From positions 332,394-364,409 of the forward strand of contig NW_003109980.1 in the NCBI RefSeq assembly GCF_000003605.2: a stretch of 32,016 bases of DNA, written 5' to 3'. The notes under the pieces are model-generated. The model had not been told where the DNA came from, made no database searches, and saw nothing but the letters and a program-made list of their open reading frames with translations. Made by a program: the position numbers and the translations under genes. Below are positions 11,101 to 21,589 of the stretch, in pieces (position 1 is the stretch's first letter; the number at the start of each line of letters is the position of its first letter). This DNA comes from Saccoglossus kowalevskii. Lineage: Eukaryota > Hemichordata > Enteropneusta > Harrimaniidae.

Positions 11101-13304
11101 GTGCTATCTCCATGTTTTACTAACTATATTGCACACAGAGGAATAGCTTAACAGCAACTGTGAATTTACAAAATAGATAAGGATTTTTATAATATAACTT
11201 TGAAAAAGTCACCATGGATGTGCATAATCATGGCCCTAAATTGCTAATAATCTTTCAATATTATTTTATTATCAGTGTCACAATAATTAATAAAAAAATC
11301 ATATAAAAATGTGATTTTCTTTAATGACAAATAAGTGCATGTTAGCGTAACACTTTGTATTTGAGTATTTTTTTCTCGATAATCTCGATTTCACCCTTCA
11401 CAGTGTACGCAATGTGATGAGTTCATCTATAATATGTGTTATTGAACATGTTTACTCTTGGGCATTCTGAAAAAAAAAGTTAACGACTTGAGTAACATTA
11501 TCAATAGGAATTAAAGATGCTACGTGAACAGGAAAATGTCAGTTTTTAGTATTGTTGTTTGACACTCTGTGTTCTTGATAAATACATTCTACTATGATCT
11601 ATTATGAACTGAAAACGCCGTTTTGTATCACTGTTCTAGGTATTCGTTCGATGAATAACGCCATTCTCTGTCTACTGGTTATTTTGGTACACGCAATAAC
11701 AAGCACCACACATGAGTATTAGTGTTTTTCAATTCCCTTGCAACAAATTCTGTTGTGTAGACTCATTTATAGTTTGCAACATATCAGAATTCACTTCAGT
11801 CATCAACATGCAATGTCAAACAATATTAAAGCGGGGCAGTCGTCACCTGCGCATGCGCCATATGGCCGAAGCGTGTCAATGTTTACAAACAAGCGTCTAC
11901 CCATGAGCCTTTGCATTTTTAGCATGTGTTGTGTTGGGACTCAATTCCCGCGCGTGAGTAGGTGACCCTCCCGCTTTAAAACATATGTTGTCGTTCATAC
12001 TGCGTATTTAAATCAGCTGGAAACCAAATTAGCGTGCCTCAATTTCGTATCCTTTTTTGCTACGGTTTATAGCTGAACACGCAAATGAATTTCCGTTGCT
12101 TTTAATATGTACATTTGTTAGAACGTCTGCATTATTACAATTACTCATATTATTTTCGGTGTAAATCAAAAGTGACCACAGTTTTATAAGAGGGTGGGCA
12201 AGGGGGGTAGCTGGTACAGTTTTACGGGAAATAAAAAGGGCTTTTCACAATTTACAGGGAAAAAAGACGTTTTTACAGTTTACAGTGAAAAATGGAATTT
12301 TGCAGTGAATTGTGTCATCTAGTAGTTTTACAGTTTCGAAAATGTAATTCCCCTGGACTATTCTTTACGACTTTTTTATTTGGATGTAAATTCTTGTACG
12401 TATCGAGAAAAATTACACATTTTTACAGTGTACGAAAAAAATACTTGATGATTACGTTGTACGTCTAGCCTGTGATTACAGAATTACGGAATAAATTTGT
12501 TCAATTTACGTTGTACGAACAAAAAAATATTGCAATTACGATGAACGAAAATAACCCTTGCCCCCCCCCCCTATAACGTCGCGTAATTTTAACCCTGTGA
12601 CGTCACGACACACGACTCAAATATGAATTTGCATTATATCTCACCTGGGCGTCTAACAATGTAATTTGTTCGTTCTCTTCTTCTATATGACGTTCGAACT
12701 CGTCTTCTTGTTTGATCAGCGCTCTAAGCTTACTAGAATTGCCACAGTCTTTCTTGACATTATCCACACTTCGTGCCAGCTGCAGTTCCATCTTGATCTC
12801 CGCCTTTTCTTTTCGCAGACTTTCAATCTGAGCTCTAAACAACAAATTTGTCGTAGATGATACCGTTAGTGTAAAATCCCGTTCACTGGTCCCGCCGCGC
12901 ACGTTGCCTGTCGTCGGCGCTAGTGCCGTGTGCGTACATACAGCGGCGTATTTGAGCGCGAAAGTACAATTTTGAAATATTTACTGGTATTCCCGCCAAA
13001 TTAGATTAATTTGAAGTCGCGTGATTGTGGGAACACTGATTTCCGTTCTACTAATGACCTGCAAGTTCAATCCCTTCCCCGCTCACTACACATAACAGCA
13101 GGAATACCGGCCTATAGACACGGACGATAACGGGCGGTGCACTTACTTTTGTTTTCTAATAATATTCTGAGATTCCTCATTATATGCCTTTCTATCTCCT
13201 TCCATTATACGATATTGTCGTTGTAGTTTTGCCAGCTCGGCTTCCAGTACCCCCTCCGTTTCCGGTTCGCTCATCATAGACCGTCTGCTTGCTGCTCTAT
13301 TCAT
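7826..13304 (-). CDS. ODAD1: ODAD1 (CCDC114/CCDC63)-like outer dynein arm docking complex subunit, 3' end not found
   Basis: Coding exons on the minus strand are 13304-13147, 12834-12645, 10045-9923, 9473-9292, 8773-8583 and 8118-7826. Phases run 2, 0, 0, 2, 1, 0 and the total is 1137 nt, exactly 379 codons. The product is almost entirely charged coiled coil. Family signatures in order: LQRQYRIMEGDRKAYNEES near residue 30, AQIESLRKEKAEIK, IRVLENRLNQ, LRQERAVFNTLHKKLSKEL, ALKERSDKDKSQHKAELKEL, LDHDQKLKEFM, and NFALFNYVNEMNNE near residue 335. Known family role: ODAD1 helps anchor outer dynein arms to doublet microtubules in motile cilia and sperm tails. Vertebrate members run to about 560-670 residues, so 180 or more C-terminal residues are missing. 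The last exon ends in a normal donor, and read-through would stop at 7670. A near-consensus X-box lies upstream (14625-14638). Confidence 0.9.
8583..8773 (-). CDS. ODAD1: ODAD1-like exon 5
   Basis: The acceptor is tttcacttag, entry is in phase 2 (CG+T gives Arg), and it leaves in phase 1 at AAAAG|GTATTA. It covers residues 218-281: DEAQTKMSALKERSDKDK, then LRILDHDQKLKEFM, ending in the basic run AAKRKRK. The in-frame ATG at 8754 is internal, not a start, because the preceding codons continue the coiled coil into exon 4. Confidence 0.88.
9292..9473 (-). CDS. ODAD1: ODAD1-like exon 4
   Basis: The acceptor is ttcaatttag and the frame enters in phase 0, leaving in phase 2 at CG|GTATGT. It covers residues 158-217. 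It holds TFNKHLTTNAELRATIDHLR and ERAVFNTLHKKLSKEL, which align directly with the central coiled coil of ODAD1. It has no internal methionine suitable as a start. Confidence 0.88.
9923..10045 (-). CDS. ODAD1: ODAD1-like exon 3
   Basis: The acceptor is tttgtttcag. It is 41 codons, phase 0 at both ends, with donor CAG|GTGAAA. It encodes residues 117-157, starting LKEWQEKYNDQNK and ending QIRVLENRLNQ. Being symmetric (0-0), it could be skipped without a frameshift. Confidence 0.85.
11826..11979. mobile_element. 154-bp MITE flanked by TTAA
   Basis: Inverted ends: TTAAAGCGGGGCAGTCGTCACCT at the left, and the right end read backwards is ttaaagcgggagggtcacct. These agree except for a substitution and a 2-3 base gap. 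Both ends sit at TTAA, the target used by piggyBac-type elements. The inside is CpG-rich (gcgcatgcgcc) in AT-rich intron. It lies in ODAD1 intron 2. Two overlapping open frames here are incidental. Confidence 0.65.
12185..12575. mobile_element. TATA-flanked element with internal degenerate sub-repeats
   Basis: The left end is TATAAGAGGGTGGGCAAGGG. The right end is an inverted version (cccttg, then a C-run, then TATA). In between, a motif of the form tttacagtgtacgaaaaaa / attacgttgtacgaac recurs about seven times and drifts gradually from left to right. No coding frame. It lies in ODAD1 intron 2, 70 bases from exon 2. Confidence 0.5.
12645..12834 (-). CDS. ODAD1: ODAD1-like exon 2
   Basis: The acceptor is atttgttgtttag and entry is in phase 2 (AA+A gives Lys), leaving in phase 0 at CCCAG|GTGAGA. 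It covers residues 53-116. An alternative AG two bases downstream would break the frame, which fixes the boundary. It encodes AQIESLRKEKAEIKMELQLA and a run ending HIEEENEQITLLDAQ. Confidence 0.88.
13147..13304 (-). CDS. ODAD1: ODAD1-like exon 1 (start codon)
   Basis: ATG at 13304-13302 opens MNRAASRRSMMSEPETEG, followed by LEAELAKLQRQYRIMEGD, which is the conserved N-terminus of the family. The donor is AA|GTAAGT in phase 2. A second possible start is Met-10 or Met-11. The bases before the ATG, tctgcag then attcataaa, look like a splice acceptor, so the 5' leader is probably spliced. Confidence 0.85.
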
Positions 13305-14537
13305 TTTATGAATCTGCAGACAAAAAGTATGCCTAGAGTAAATTGTGTTTTCTTTTGAGATATTTTGATTTCATTTCCAGTACAGTGATGGGGAAAATCG
13401 CGTCGAGATCAGTTTGCGCCACCTTTCACAAAATAAGCCTCCATAATTTCTTCCAATTTTTCAAGATTTTCAAAATATTTCTGTACAATTGGTATAGAAT
13501 TAAAAATTATAGAAACATGTATACAATTTTTAGCGGTGAAGTGGCCTGTGTTGGCTTTTTCAAGATGCGGGACCTATCATGATCGTGAACGCCGTTGTAA
13601 AAATATAGCGACGACTATGGAGACCACATTGTTGATTTCAAATATATATTTCGTGATGAATGCCTCGTGGTTTATCACGAAAACTCTCAATAATAATAAT
13701 ATTAATAATGATGAATACATCTTTAAATACTGATTGACATTAACATGGTGACCCGTGATGTCATTGGCATTATGTAGATGACATTCAATTATCGTCGCAT
13801 CAGTCGAAATCACACTAATTTTATTGTATTAGAGTATGAAGTTAAAAGAGGTAATAGGTGATCGTAGCCCTCGTTATATTGCAATTATTCTTTCAGACGC
13901 GTCGAGTAATGACCCTACATCAGAAGTAGTTATTGCGAAGAATTACTAAGAGCCTTGAGTAACTATCTCTTACTTATGATTTTCCGTCAGTGCATGATCT
14001 CTCGCATTGCGTGAGGCAAGGACCGAACGCCTACCAACAAATTGAAAATGATTTTGAACTCGAAATGCCGATCTTTCAGAGGGGAATATGACGTTGATAT
14101 ACCCTTCACTTTATCGGAATTCACCACTGGAAATAGACCAAAAATACTTTTTGCGTTTGTCGAATTCCACTCGATGTTTTGACGCCTCTACGACGCTGAC
14201 CTTTGGACGAAAAATGCACTAAATTGTTATCCGAATGAATGTAATGGGAATTGTTTCGCCCGCAACAACACCTATTAACTGAGAATTTTCTGGGAAGTCC
14301 ATAACGCAAGTAATAACAAAAGGAGTAACAAAACGTTGACAGCGTTTTGGGTAAATATTCAAAACATGGTTACGTAGTTCGCCTCTCTGACAGTATAAAC
14401 AAACTGCGAGATTTCCCACCAAGTAACCAAACAACATAAAAAGCGTACGAAAACTTGCGTATTGAGTGTAAATGGCATTAGCCAAACACATACTTTTGCA
14501 GACTGGCTGATGTCAGTAAACTGACAGAATAGCTTAC

Positions 14538-14605
14538 CTGTTATTTAGAGCCACCAAAGTTGTTTGTATATTCTTTCCCAGCTGGTAGCCAACGATGAAA
14601 GCTGA
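14538..14605 (-). other. Probable non-coding leader exon of ODAD1 (5' boundary estimated)
   Basis: On the minus strand AATAACAG|GTAAGC at 14538/14537 is a strong donor, and the matching acceptor is at the tctgcag preceding the ODAD1 start exon. It lies just downstream of the X-box. The 5' end at 14605 is a guess from X-box spacing. An upstream ATG overlapping the X-box would open a frame that ends at TGA four codons after the splice, so the exon cannot extend the protein. Confidence 0.4.
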
Positions 14606-14624
14606 AATGTCAGAACGTGTTCCT

Positions 14625-14638
14625 CTAACCATAGCAAC
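14625..14638. promoter_or_regulatory. Near-consensus RFX X-box upstream of ODAD1
   Basis: CTAACCATAGCAAC fits the X-box form GTNRCC-N2-RGYAAC at every specified base but the first. RFX factors use this motif to drive ciliary genes. The site lies 1.3 kb from the ODAD1 start codon but only about 90 bases from the likely leader-exon donor. Confidence 0.55.
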
Positions 14639-15535
14639 ACAACGGAAATTCGAAAATTCCAACTTTTTGCCGTTCCATAGAACACCCGTTCGGAATCGCG
14701 GGAAATTTGAAGCGCCCTTATGAAGTTGTCATCGGGGTTATCACATGTGCGATCTTAAAAAAGTGGTTCTCTCGTCCGGTAGTAACTGTCAGCATGGGAA
14801 ATAAAGCAAGGAAATAACATCGACAGGGTAAATATCATGTTGAATGAAAGTAAACATGTACTGCGTGCGTGAATCAAACCGGAATTCAGAGCTCCACGCC
14901 ACGGTATGTCTTCCGCTCGGCCAGCGGGCATCGAACGCGTGTTAGAGAAGTTTGTCATTGAATACCTTGAGATAAATGTATCGTAAACAAACAGCCACAG
15001 AAATGACATAGTACGACACATTGTGTCACAGACATGACAAATAACCTCCTCGTGGCGAAACAAAAAGATTTTCGTATTTTCAAATTAAAATATTCAGTAT
15101 TTCATTGTACAACTACGAACTGTGTGCGCATGTGTTATACATGCAATATTGAATCCTTAGATGAGCTGGAATTATTTTATTTTTATACATATTTTCAATA
15201 TTGCAATATTATTATTTATAGTTCAATTTAATTTTGTGTACATGCTTTTGTAATCGACCATACATCCGTCCTATCGTAAACATGCCAATTCTCGAGATAG
15301 ACATGATAAACGTTGATCAGAAATTTGTGTTGGTACACATACTTGATGTATCGTGCAGCTAAAACAATTCACACTATTATTTGCGTGTTAAAACGAGCTA
15401 CACAAATACGCATGCACTTTGATATAATAGTACGTACCATAAATCATTTTTGGCCGTTGTACTTGAAGTTGTTAATGAACCTGTTTATATAGACCTTGTT
15501 CACGTTCGGTGTAGCAAAAGTGGTAATTGGTAATC

Positions 15536-15703
15536 CAGAGGCGGCGGCACAACATTTTGCATGGAGGGGCGAGATCTGCTCACCATCCCTCGCGCCAAAA
15601 GACGCGACCTTCCTAGGCAAATTTTGCTGACGCAAAGGATTTCAGCTTGATTTTAGTTTATTTTTCGAGGGGGCGATCACACCCCCTGTGCCACCGCCAC
15701 TTA
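15536..15703. mobile_element. hAT-like MITE fragment
   Basis: Inverted ends CAGAGGCGGCGGCAC (left) and GTGCCACCGCCACTTA (right). The flanking octamers TGGTAATC and GTGTAATC agree at 6 of 8 bases, consistent with an aged 8-bp hAT target duplication. Inner gggg/cccc tracts are also partly inverted. No transposase remains. Confidence 0.5.
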
Positions 15704-16038
15704 GTGTAATCGTTGTCTTTATTTAGTATTTTCCGGGTATTGCTACGATGATTGGCGGCCTTTTCAATACTTCACTCAATACTTCCTTTATACGTGGAAC
15801 ATCGGGCGATGGACGGAGCATGTGACTCGTAACATGCAAAGGGTCATATGCACGCACGTATTTGCACGCGCTGTATACGTCGCCATGAGTCCTGTGTCGA
15901 ACAAATATATAATTTTCAAAATATAATTTTCTCAGCCTGTGTCACCAGATTATTTGGGATATGGCATAATATCTCTGAACCTATGGTAAAAGCGATATAA
16001 AACTGCCAAAATGGCCACTATCACCTACAATTAATATG

Positions 16039-16142
16039 TTAAGCTGGTGACCCCCAAGTTTTTTAAGTCAATATTCTTGTATTGTCAGGAAGTGCAGCGT
16101 ATTGGAAAATGAATAAATTCTGGGTTTTTGCATTCATGAGTA
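16039..16142 (+). repeat. Dispersed repeat, copy 2
   Basis: Starts ttaagctggtgacccccaag and ends gcattcatgagta. It is collinear with 7115-7219 over its whole length, with a few small gaps in the middle. Same orientation; too short to classify. Confidence 0.65.
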
Positions 16143-16470
16143 TGCTTCTACCTTAATTGAAAAGTTACAGCGTTTATGAATTGTCCGTTTTGAGTCATTT
16201 TGTTTTTTGCTACTCAGTTTGGAGTAGCTGAACTCCCGCCCTATAACCAAATACAGTGCCGTTTCGAATAAAGTTTTTATTTTACAATAAAACACAATAT
16301 TCCGATCAAGATGCAATATCGAACACAATTGTTTTAAAGATAAATGTACACAGTAACGATGTATGAATGTTGATTCTGGATATTACAAAATGTCATACAA
16401 ACATTGAATGTCTTAGATGAAAGTAGATACAGAATTATAACATAAATTCAAAACGTGATGCGGTAGTTTG

Positions 16471-16932
16471 TGCTGCTCATGACGACTATGGCGCTACGTA
16501 GGGACAGCGGCTTTGGGTGACAACCGTGATTCTGCGTGACGACTGTGGCACTGTTTGACTGACGCTGCGTAAAGACTGTGGTACTGTGACGATTGTGGTA
16601 CTGCAGGATTGTGACGCTGCGTGACTATTGTGGTACTGCATGACTGTGACGCTGCGTGAAGACTGTGGCGCTGCGTGACTGTGACGCTGCATGACCAATG
16701 TGGCGCTGTATGGCGACTAGCGCGCTGCATGACGACCGTGTCGCTGCATGACGACTGTGTCGCTGCATGACCAATGTGGCGCTGCATGACCAATGTGGCG
16801 CTGTATGACCAATGTGGCGCTGCATGACGACTGTGTCGCTGCATGACGACTGTGTCGCTGCATGACGACTGTGTCGCTGCATGACGACTGTGTCGCTGCA
16901 TGGCGACTGTGTCGCTGCATGACGGCCATAGC
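16471..16932. repeat. 19-bp minisatellite with graded homogeneity
   Basis: The unit is gctgcatgacgactgtgtc. From 16686 to 16932 there are 13 exact-length units; most are either the gacgactgtgtc type or the gaccaatgtggc type. From 16471 to about 16685 the units are longer, shorter or point-mutated. Because 19 is not a multiple of three and the unit has no stop in three minus-strand frames, long artificial open frames (HSRHAATQSSCSDT-like) arise in all of them. Confidence 0.92.
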
Positions 16933-17252
16933 GCTTTAATATTTTTGATATACTAACCTCATTATGAATTGTTATAAACACGCACAATTAACTTCACAAA
17001 TGCGCATGCGCCTGAATTCAAAGTACGTACCAGTGAATGAAATATGTGTGCATGAATAAAACAATGTTTTTAATTTTGAAAATCGAAAACTACAGACTCA
17101 AAGACATGTATATTTATAACACTAAACTTGGCAAGTTTATGTAGTTCATATTGCATCTCATTGATCATTCTGTGATATCACCCTCTATGCTACAAACTAT
17201 CGAAAACACTTGTTCAATGATCATTGTCCTAAAAATACATACATCCCACAAT

Positions 17253-18784
17253 TTACTTTTTTATAATTGAATATTCCGGGATAGCAGCACAGACTGATTC
17301 ACGCTGACCAATACAACCAGGTATTTGATTACTGCTTGATTCACGCCGCGGTGACGCGCGTGCTGATCCATTGAAAACTTTAGAGACGACTACAGAATCA
17401 CGTGACACTGTGCGTCTTACTTTGACATGTTGAGGCGTTTGATTGGCCGAGTCCCGATCAACGCTTTCTACGTCACTCTCCATATCAATACCCCGGATGT
17501 CGATGAAACTACCATAAAGCTGTTGTAACATTGACAGGGACACTTCTCTTTCAAGGTGTCGATGAAGACTCGATGATCGTTGTTTGGATTTCATGCGTGA
17601 TGACGTCGGGCTTTTGCAGCTGGAAGTATTTTTTCCGTGTTTTTGACTAACTACCTTACTTCCGTCAAGTTGTTCTTCTCTAAACCCGTTGTTGGAGTAT
17701 TCCTTGCCTGAAGATTCTTCTATTGAATCCTCGTAAGTGGACATCAAATCCAGCAAAGGCAACTCTCGTTTATCTTTTGAATGTTTTTTAGAGAAAGAAC
17801 CCTTGAGGTGAGATCTGGTACTGCGACTGAACCTACTTGCCCGACTTATGATTGATGACCCAAGAGAGTTATTACTCATCAATGAGTCGGAACTGTACAT
17901 GCCCATGTCAGAGCCATGACGATTTCTGGCTGTTCGGCTTCGACGCAGCCCGTTCTCGCGAACAACTTTCGGCGAGAGATCCCCATCCCGGATGCGCTCT
18001 TGCCGACGCAATGTTCTCAACGACTTAGATGTGCTTGTTGACCAGTTTCTGTATATTGGTGACGTCGTGGGAGATGTTACGCTATTAGTATTTGCAATAT
18101 ATAAACTAGAACGACTAGATGACTTGACGTGCAGCCTCCTTTTGGGTGTATCAGGGAAAGAAATCGGAACTCCACGTGAGATTGACGTCACATCCTGTTT
18201 GGGGGCCTTTACCTGGCAAAACTCCACGGGTATATCCTCCATATTGTCCTCGATGGCATCGATTTGGGGACAACAACATTTTAAGAGATACAAGATGGCT
18301 TGTGACACTTTTGGGTGATTTTCGTATAAGTATCTCTCAAAATCCTGTCGCAGCTGTTTATTCAGAAAGCCGTAGACCGTCGGGTTGACGAGTGTGTTGA
18401 AATACAGCAACCACAGAGCACAGACACCGGAAATGGCAACAACTCTCCGGGTAGAGGGCAGATGAAACATCACAGTGAGACACAAGAACGGACAATTCTG
18501 AAAAACTAGTTTTATCAAAATGACAAAAATGATATTTTTGACTTTTAAATGAACCATCATTTTTCGGTGATGAGAGTTGTTCCGACCATCGTCCCTGACA
18601 ACCATGAACTGAGTTTGTTGTTGTTTCAGAGAGCATAGCAACCACATATAACACACTAAAGAGGTTGCTATGGGGATGAACATGCCGAATATAATCATTG
18701 TAGTGAAGATAGTTATTCCGATTGTGTTTCTTTGAAATTCCAAATTACACATGGCTTGAATTGACTCATAGTTGTACACGTAAT
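17253..18784 (-). CDS. GPCR exon 3: TM5-TM7 and cytoplasmic tail
   Basis: The acceptor is tttctctattttcag, entry is in phase 1 (G+AT gives Asp-173), and the stop TAA is at 17255-17253. It encodes loop 2 with Cys-185, TM5 (GITIFTTMIIFGMFIPIATS), a short third loop, TM6, TM7 and helix 8 (KQLRQDFERYLY). The tail has serine clusters next to arginines (RSSLYIANTNSVTSPTTSP; KQRSSSLHRH; VRRTVSRDS), typical of kinase and arrestin contact sites, and an acidic patch (EDNMEDIPVE). The open frame extends 8 codons upstream into intron. Confidence 0.92.
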
Positions 18785-21555
18785 CTGAAAATAGAGAAAA
18801 CGTGTACATTGAAGTACAATTGTAGTATTATACATTGCACCAATACATGCCAGAATACGAGTAATATACGTTACACAATACTGTCGTATTATACGTACTA
18901 GAATACAACATGAAAGTAATTGCATTGCAATATACTCACTGGAATGCCAACTTGAAAGTAATTACATCGTAATATACATGCCAGAATACTAATGTGAAGT
19001 AAAGTAATTGTATTGTATCATACGAACTGAAATACCCTGAACGTGGAAGTAATTCCATTGTGTTATCGCAGAATAATATATACTTATCTAAATACTGACA
19101 TTACATCGTAAATACTATTACGCATTATCAAACGTACCTGGTAAAATTATCGGAATTATTCCGAACAAGATAGCAATCACCCATACGATGAGTAATATCT
19201 TCATTGTCTGACGCATATGTATTCTGTTACGAAAACAATATGGACGAACCACGGCCAACTGTCGCATAATAGATACCATAGCCTCAGAATACAGAGACGA
19301 AACAACGCATATTATGCGTACAGTACCTGGAAAAGACGGTAGACGTAATAACTATAAAGTGTTCTCATGTATGTAGACTTACGCGGGGTCGTCTGGCATT
19401 GTGATGAATACATACACTGAATTCAGGACTCGGTGAACAACAAATCACTGTAATAACATCGGGGTATTTACTTTGTCACGAGAATAAATACCGGTATTAC
19501 TCCCCACCAACAGCTTACTATTCACACATCGTGGTACATGTGACTGTTGATGATAATAAATACCGGTATTACTCCCCACCGACAGCTTACTATTCACACA
19601 TCGTGGTACATGTGACTGTTGATGATAATAAATAAATACCGGTATTACTCCCCACCAACAGCTTACTATTCACACATCGTGGTACATGTGACTGTTGATG
19701 ATAATAAATACCGGTATTACTCCCCACCAACAGCTTACTATTCACACATCGTGGTACATGTGACTGTTGATAATAATAAATACCGGTATTACTCCCCACC
19801 AACAGCTTTACTATTCACACATCGTGGTACATGTGACTGTTGATGATAATAAATACCGGTATTACTCCCCACCAACAGCTTACTATTCACACATCGTGGT
19901 ACATGTGACTGTTGATGATAATAAACCCCAAGTTGCAAATTTTATCATGCCATAATTCAAAGATACTTCAAATATTGTGACAGTAAAAGTAATTTCAACA
20001 CGTTGATGACATAGACACGGTACCCAGTTTTGTAAATAAAAAATAACCACCTAATAACAAACAATGTTCCAGTAACACTACAATATTTTATTAATATCTG
20101 CAGAATTATTTTCCTGTACAATTTTTCCTATTCTGCCATCGCCCCAGGAGTTTCTAGTGGTCACCCCTTATATTCATATATCCTACTCCATATATTGGTA
20201 TATATTTCCCATGATGCATTGCCGCATGATCAACTACCTACTTATAATATGATGAACACAATTAGTTATCATCTTAAGGAGCACGTGGTTGTTTACCTAC
20301 GGATCCAGTGATATAGACAGGGCCAATGTAATCCAAAATGAATGTCACCTTGTAGACATTTTGACATAATTGATGATACGTTAAAAGGAATATATGCATG
20401 ATCTAGATTCTAATATTACAAGAGAATAAGATTTAATGGGATTGTAATTAATCTACTACTAATAACTACAGTTTATGCTAACCCTCACGGAGATTTACAT
20501 ATTTTAATGGAATATGATAACACACCCGATTTATCATGTCTTATTTCATATATATTTATCACGTTTAGACGTATAGGGAATAACAACCTACGTGGACAAG
20601 TAGATATTCGAAGAAACAAATTACAAGAATTTACTAAAAAATAACTGCCTTGTTCTGCGCATGCACTAAACAGTTATAAATATGTATGTAACTTTTCTAA
20701 TTTGTGTTTACTTGTTTGTCTTCGAGAATAATTAATAACATAATGCTTAGCCTCGCTATTCAAATAACGTGATAATAAATATCAAATTTTTTGCCCTAGC
20801 TAGTCAAAAAGCATTGTTGTGTGAGAGTGCCAGATATTACGATAACATGTACTATGTGTGTAAACATAAATACAGACTACTTGAAAATATGTAGTTAGCA
20901 AGAATCACAGTAATGCAGGTGTTTCAAACTCGTATCTATGTATAAAGACGACGACGACGTGAGTAAAAGAAAAAGCAGATTTCCGGGTCATTTTAATCAG
21001 CCTTTGCATCCGTAGATTTCAACAGAACGTGACAAAACGTAGATTTCATGCATCTCTCACAGACACGAAGTAGTATTAAAGATTTGCAGGTAAACACACT
21101 TTCATTTTCTGAGTCAGAATGTTTCGCGTAAATTGCACTAAATTAGATGCAATTTAAATACTGGATCGCCAAGCCGAAGGCAGTAACTACTTTCCGGATA
21201 AAATTATAAGAGAATTGCGAAACAAAGATGTCAACAACAACAAAATTATATTATGGAGGACATTATTTAGTGAACGAGAAATAATTCCTCCCAAAAAATA
21301 ATGTTTGGTTCCTATTCTAACCAAGTCGTGATCACATGATTACAGCCCATTTATGTGAATATAATAGCGTGATTGAAAACGTGTCAACTGCGCTGGCTAA
21401 AAGAAAGGAAATGAAATGAAAGTTTCAAGAAGCCTGTTGACGGTTGAGGGAAATATTTCATTTTTTTTGTCATGATGAAATATTAGTAATTAGTGTAGAT
21501 AATGTTGCTACTATGTATGTGTTTTTTTGCGGATGTTGCTACACTTAGCGGGCGC

Positions 21556-21589
<34 letters not shown>

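Larger units (their letters stand above)
13305..17252. other. Intergenic region between ODAD1 and the GPCR
   Basis: Holds the probable ODAD1 leader exon and X-box (14538-14638), a stretch richer in CpG between about 14000 and 14950, a hAT-like fragment (15536-15703), a copy of the dispersed repeat (16039-16142) and a 19-bp minisatellite (16471-16932). No coding exon was supported on either strand. Confidence 0.5.

Noticed and set aside
14580-14634. Minus-strand frame beginning at ATG 14634 and running to the leader-exon donor as an N-terminal extension of ODAD1
   Set aside because: The phase is wrong: joined to the start exon it meets TGA after four codons, and the ATG overlaps the X-box, so it is probably upstream of transcription start.
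16486-16987. Four overlapping minus-strand open frames of 70-135 codons rich in His, Ser, Arg and Ala
   Set aside because: They are products of the 19-bp minisatellite read in three frames; the same repeat motif rotates through all of them.
17992-18388. Plus-strand frames of 80-108 codons opposite the GPCR tail
   Set aside because: They are antisense shadows of the GPCR's third exon, which has a clear family match.
19590-19955. Open frames on both strands with a repeating 24-residue unit
   Set aside because: They follow from the 72-bp VNTR, whose length is a multiple of three; there are no splice or start signals and the array sits inside an intron.
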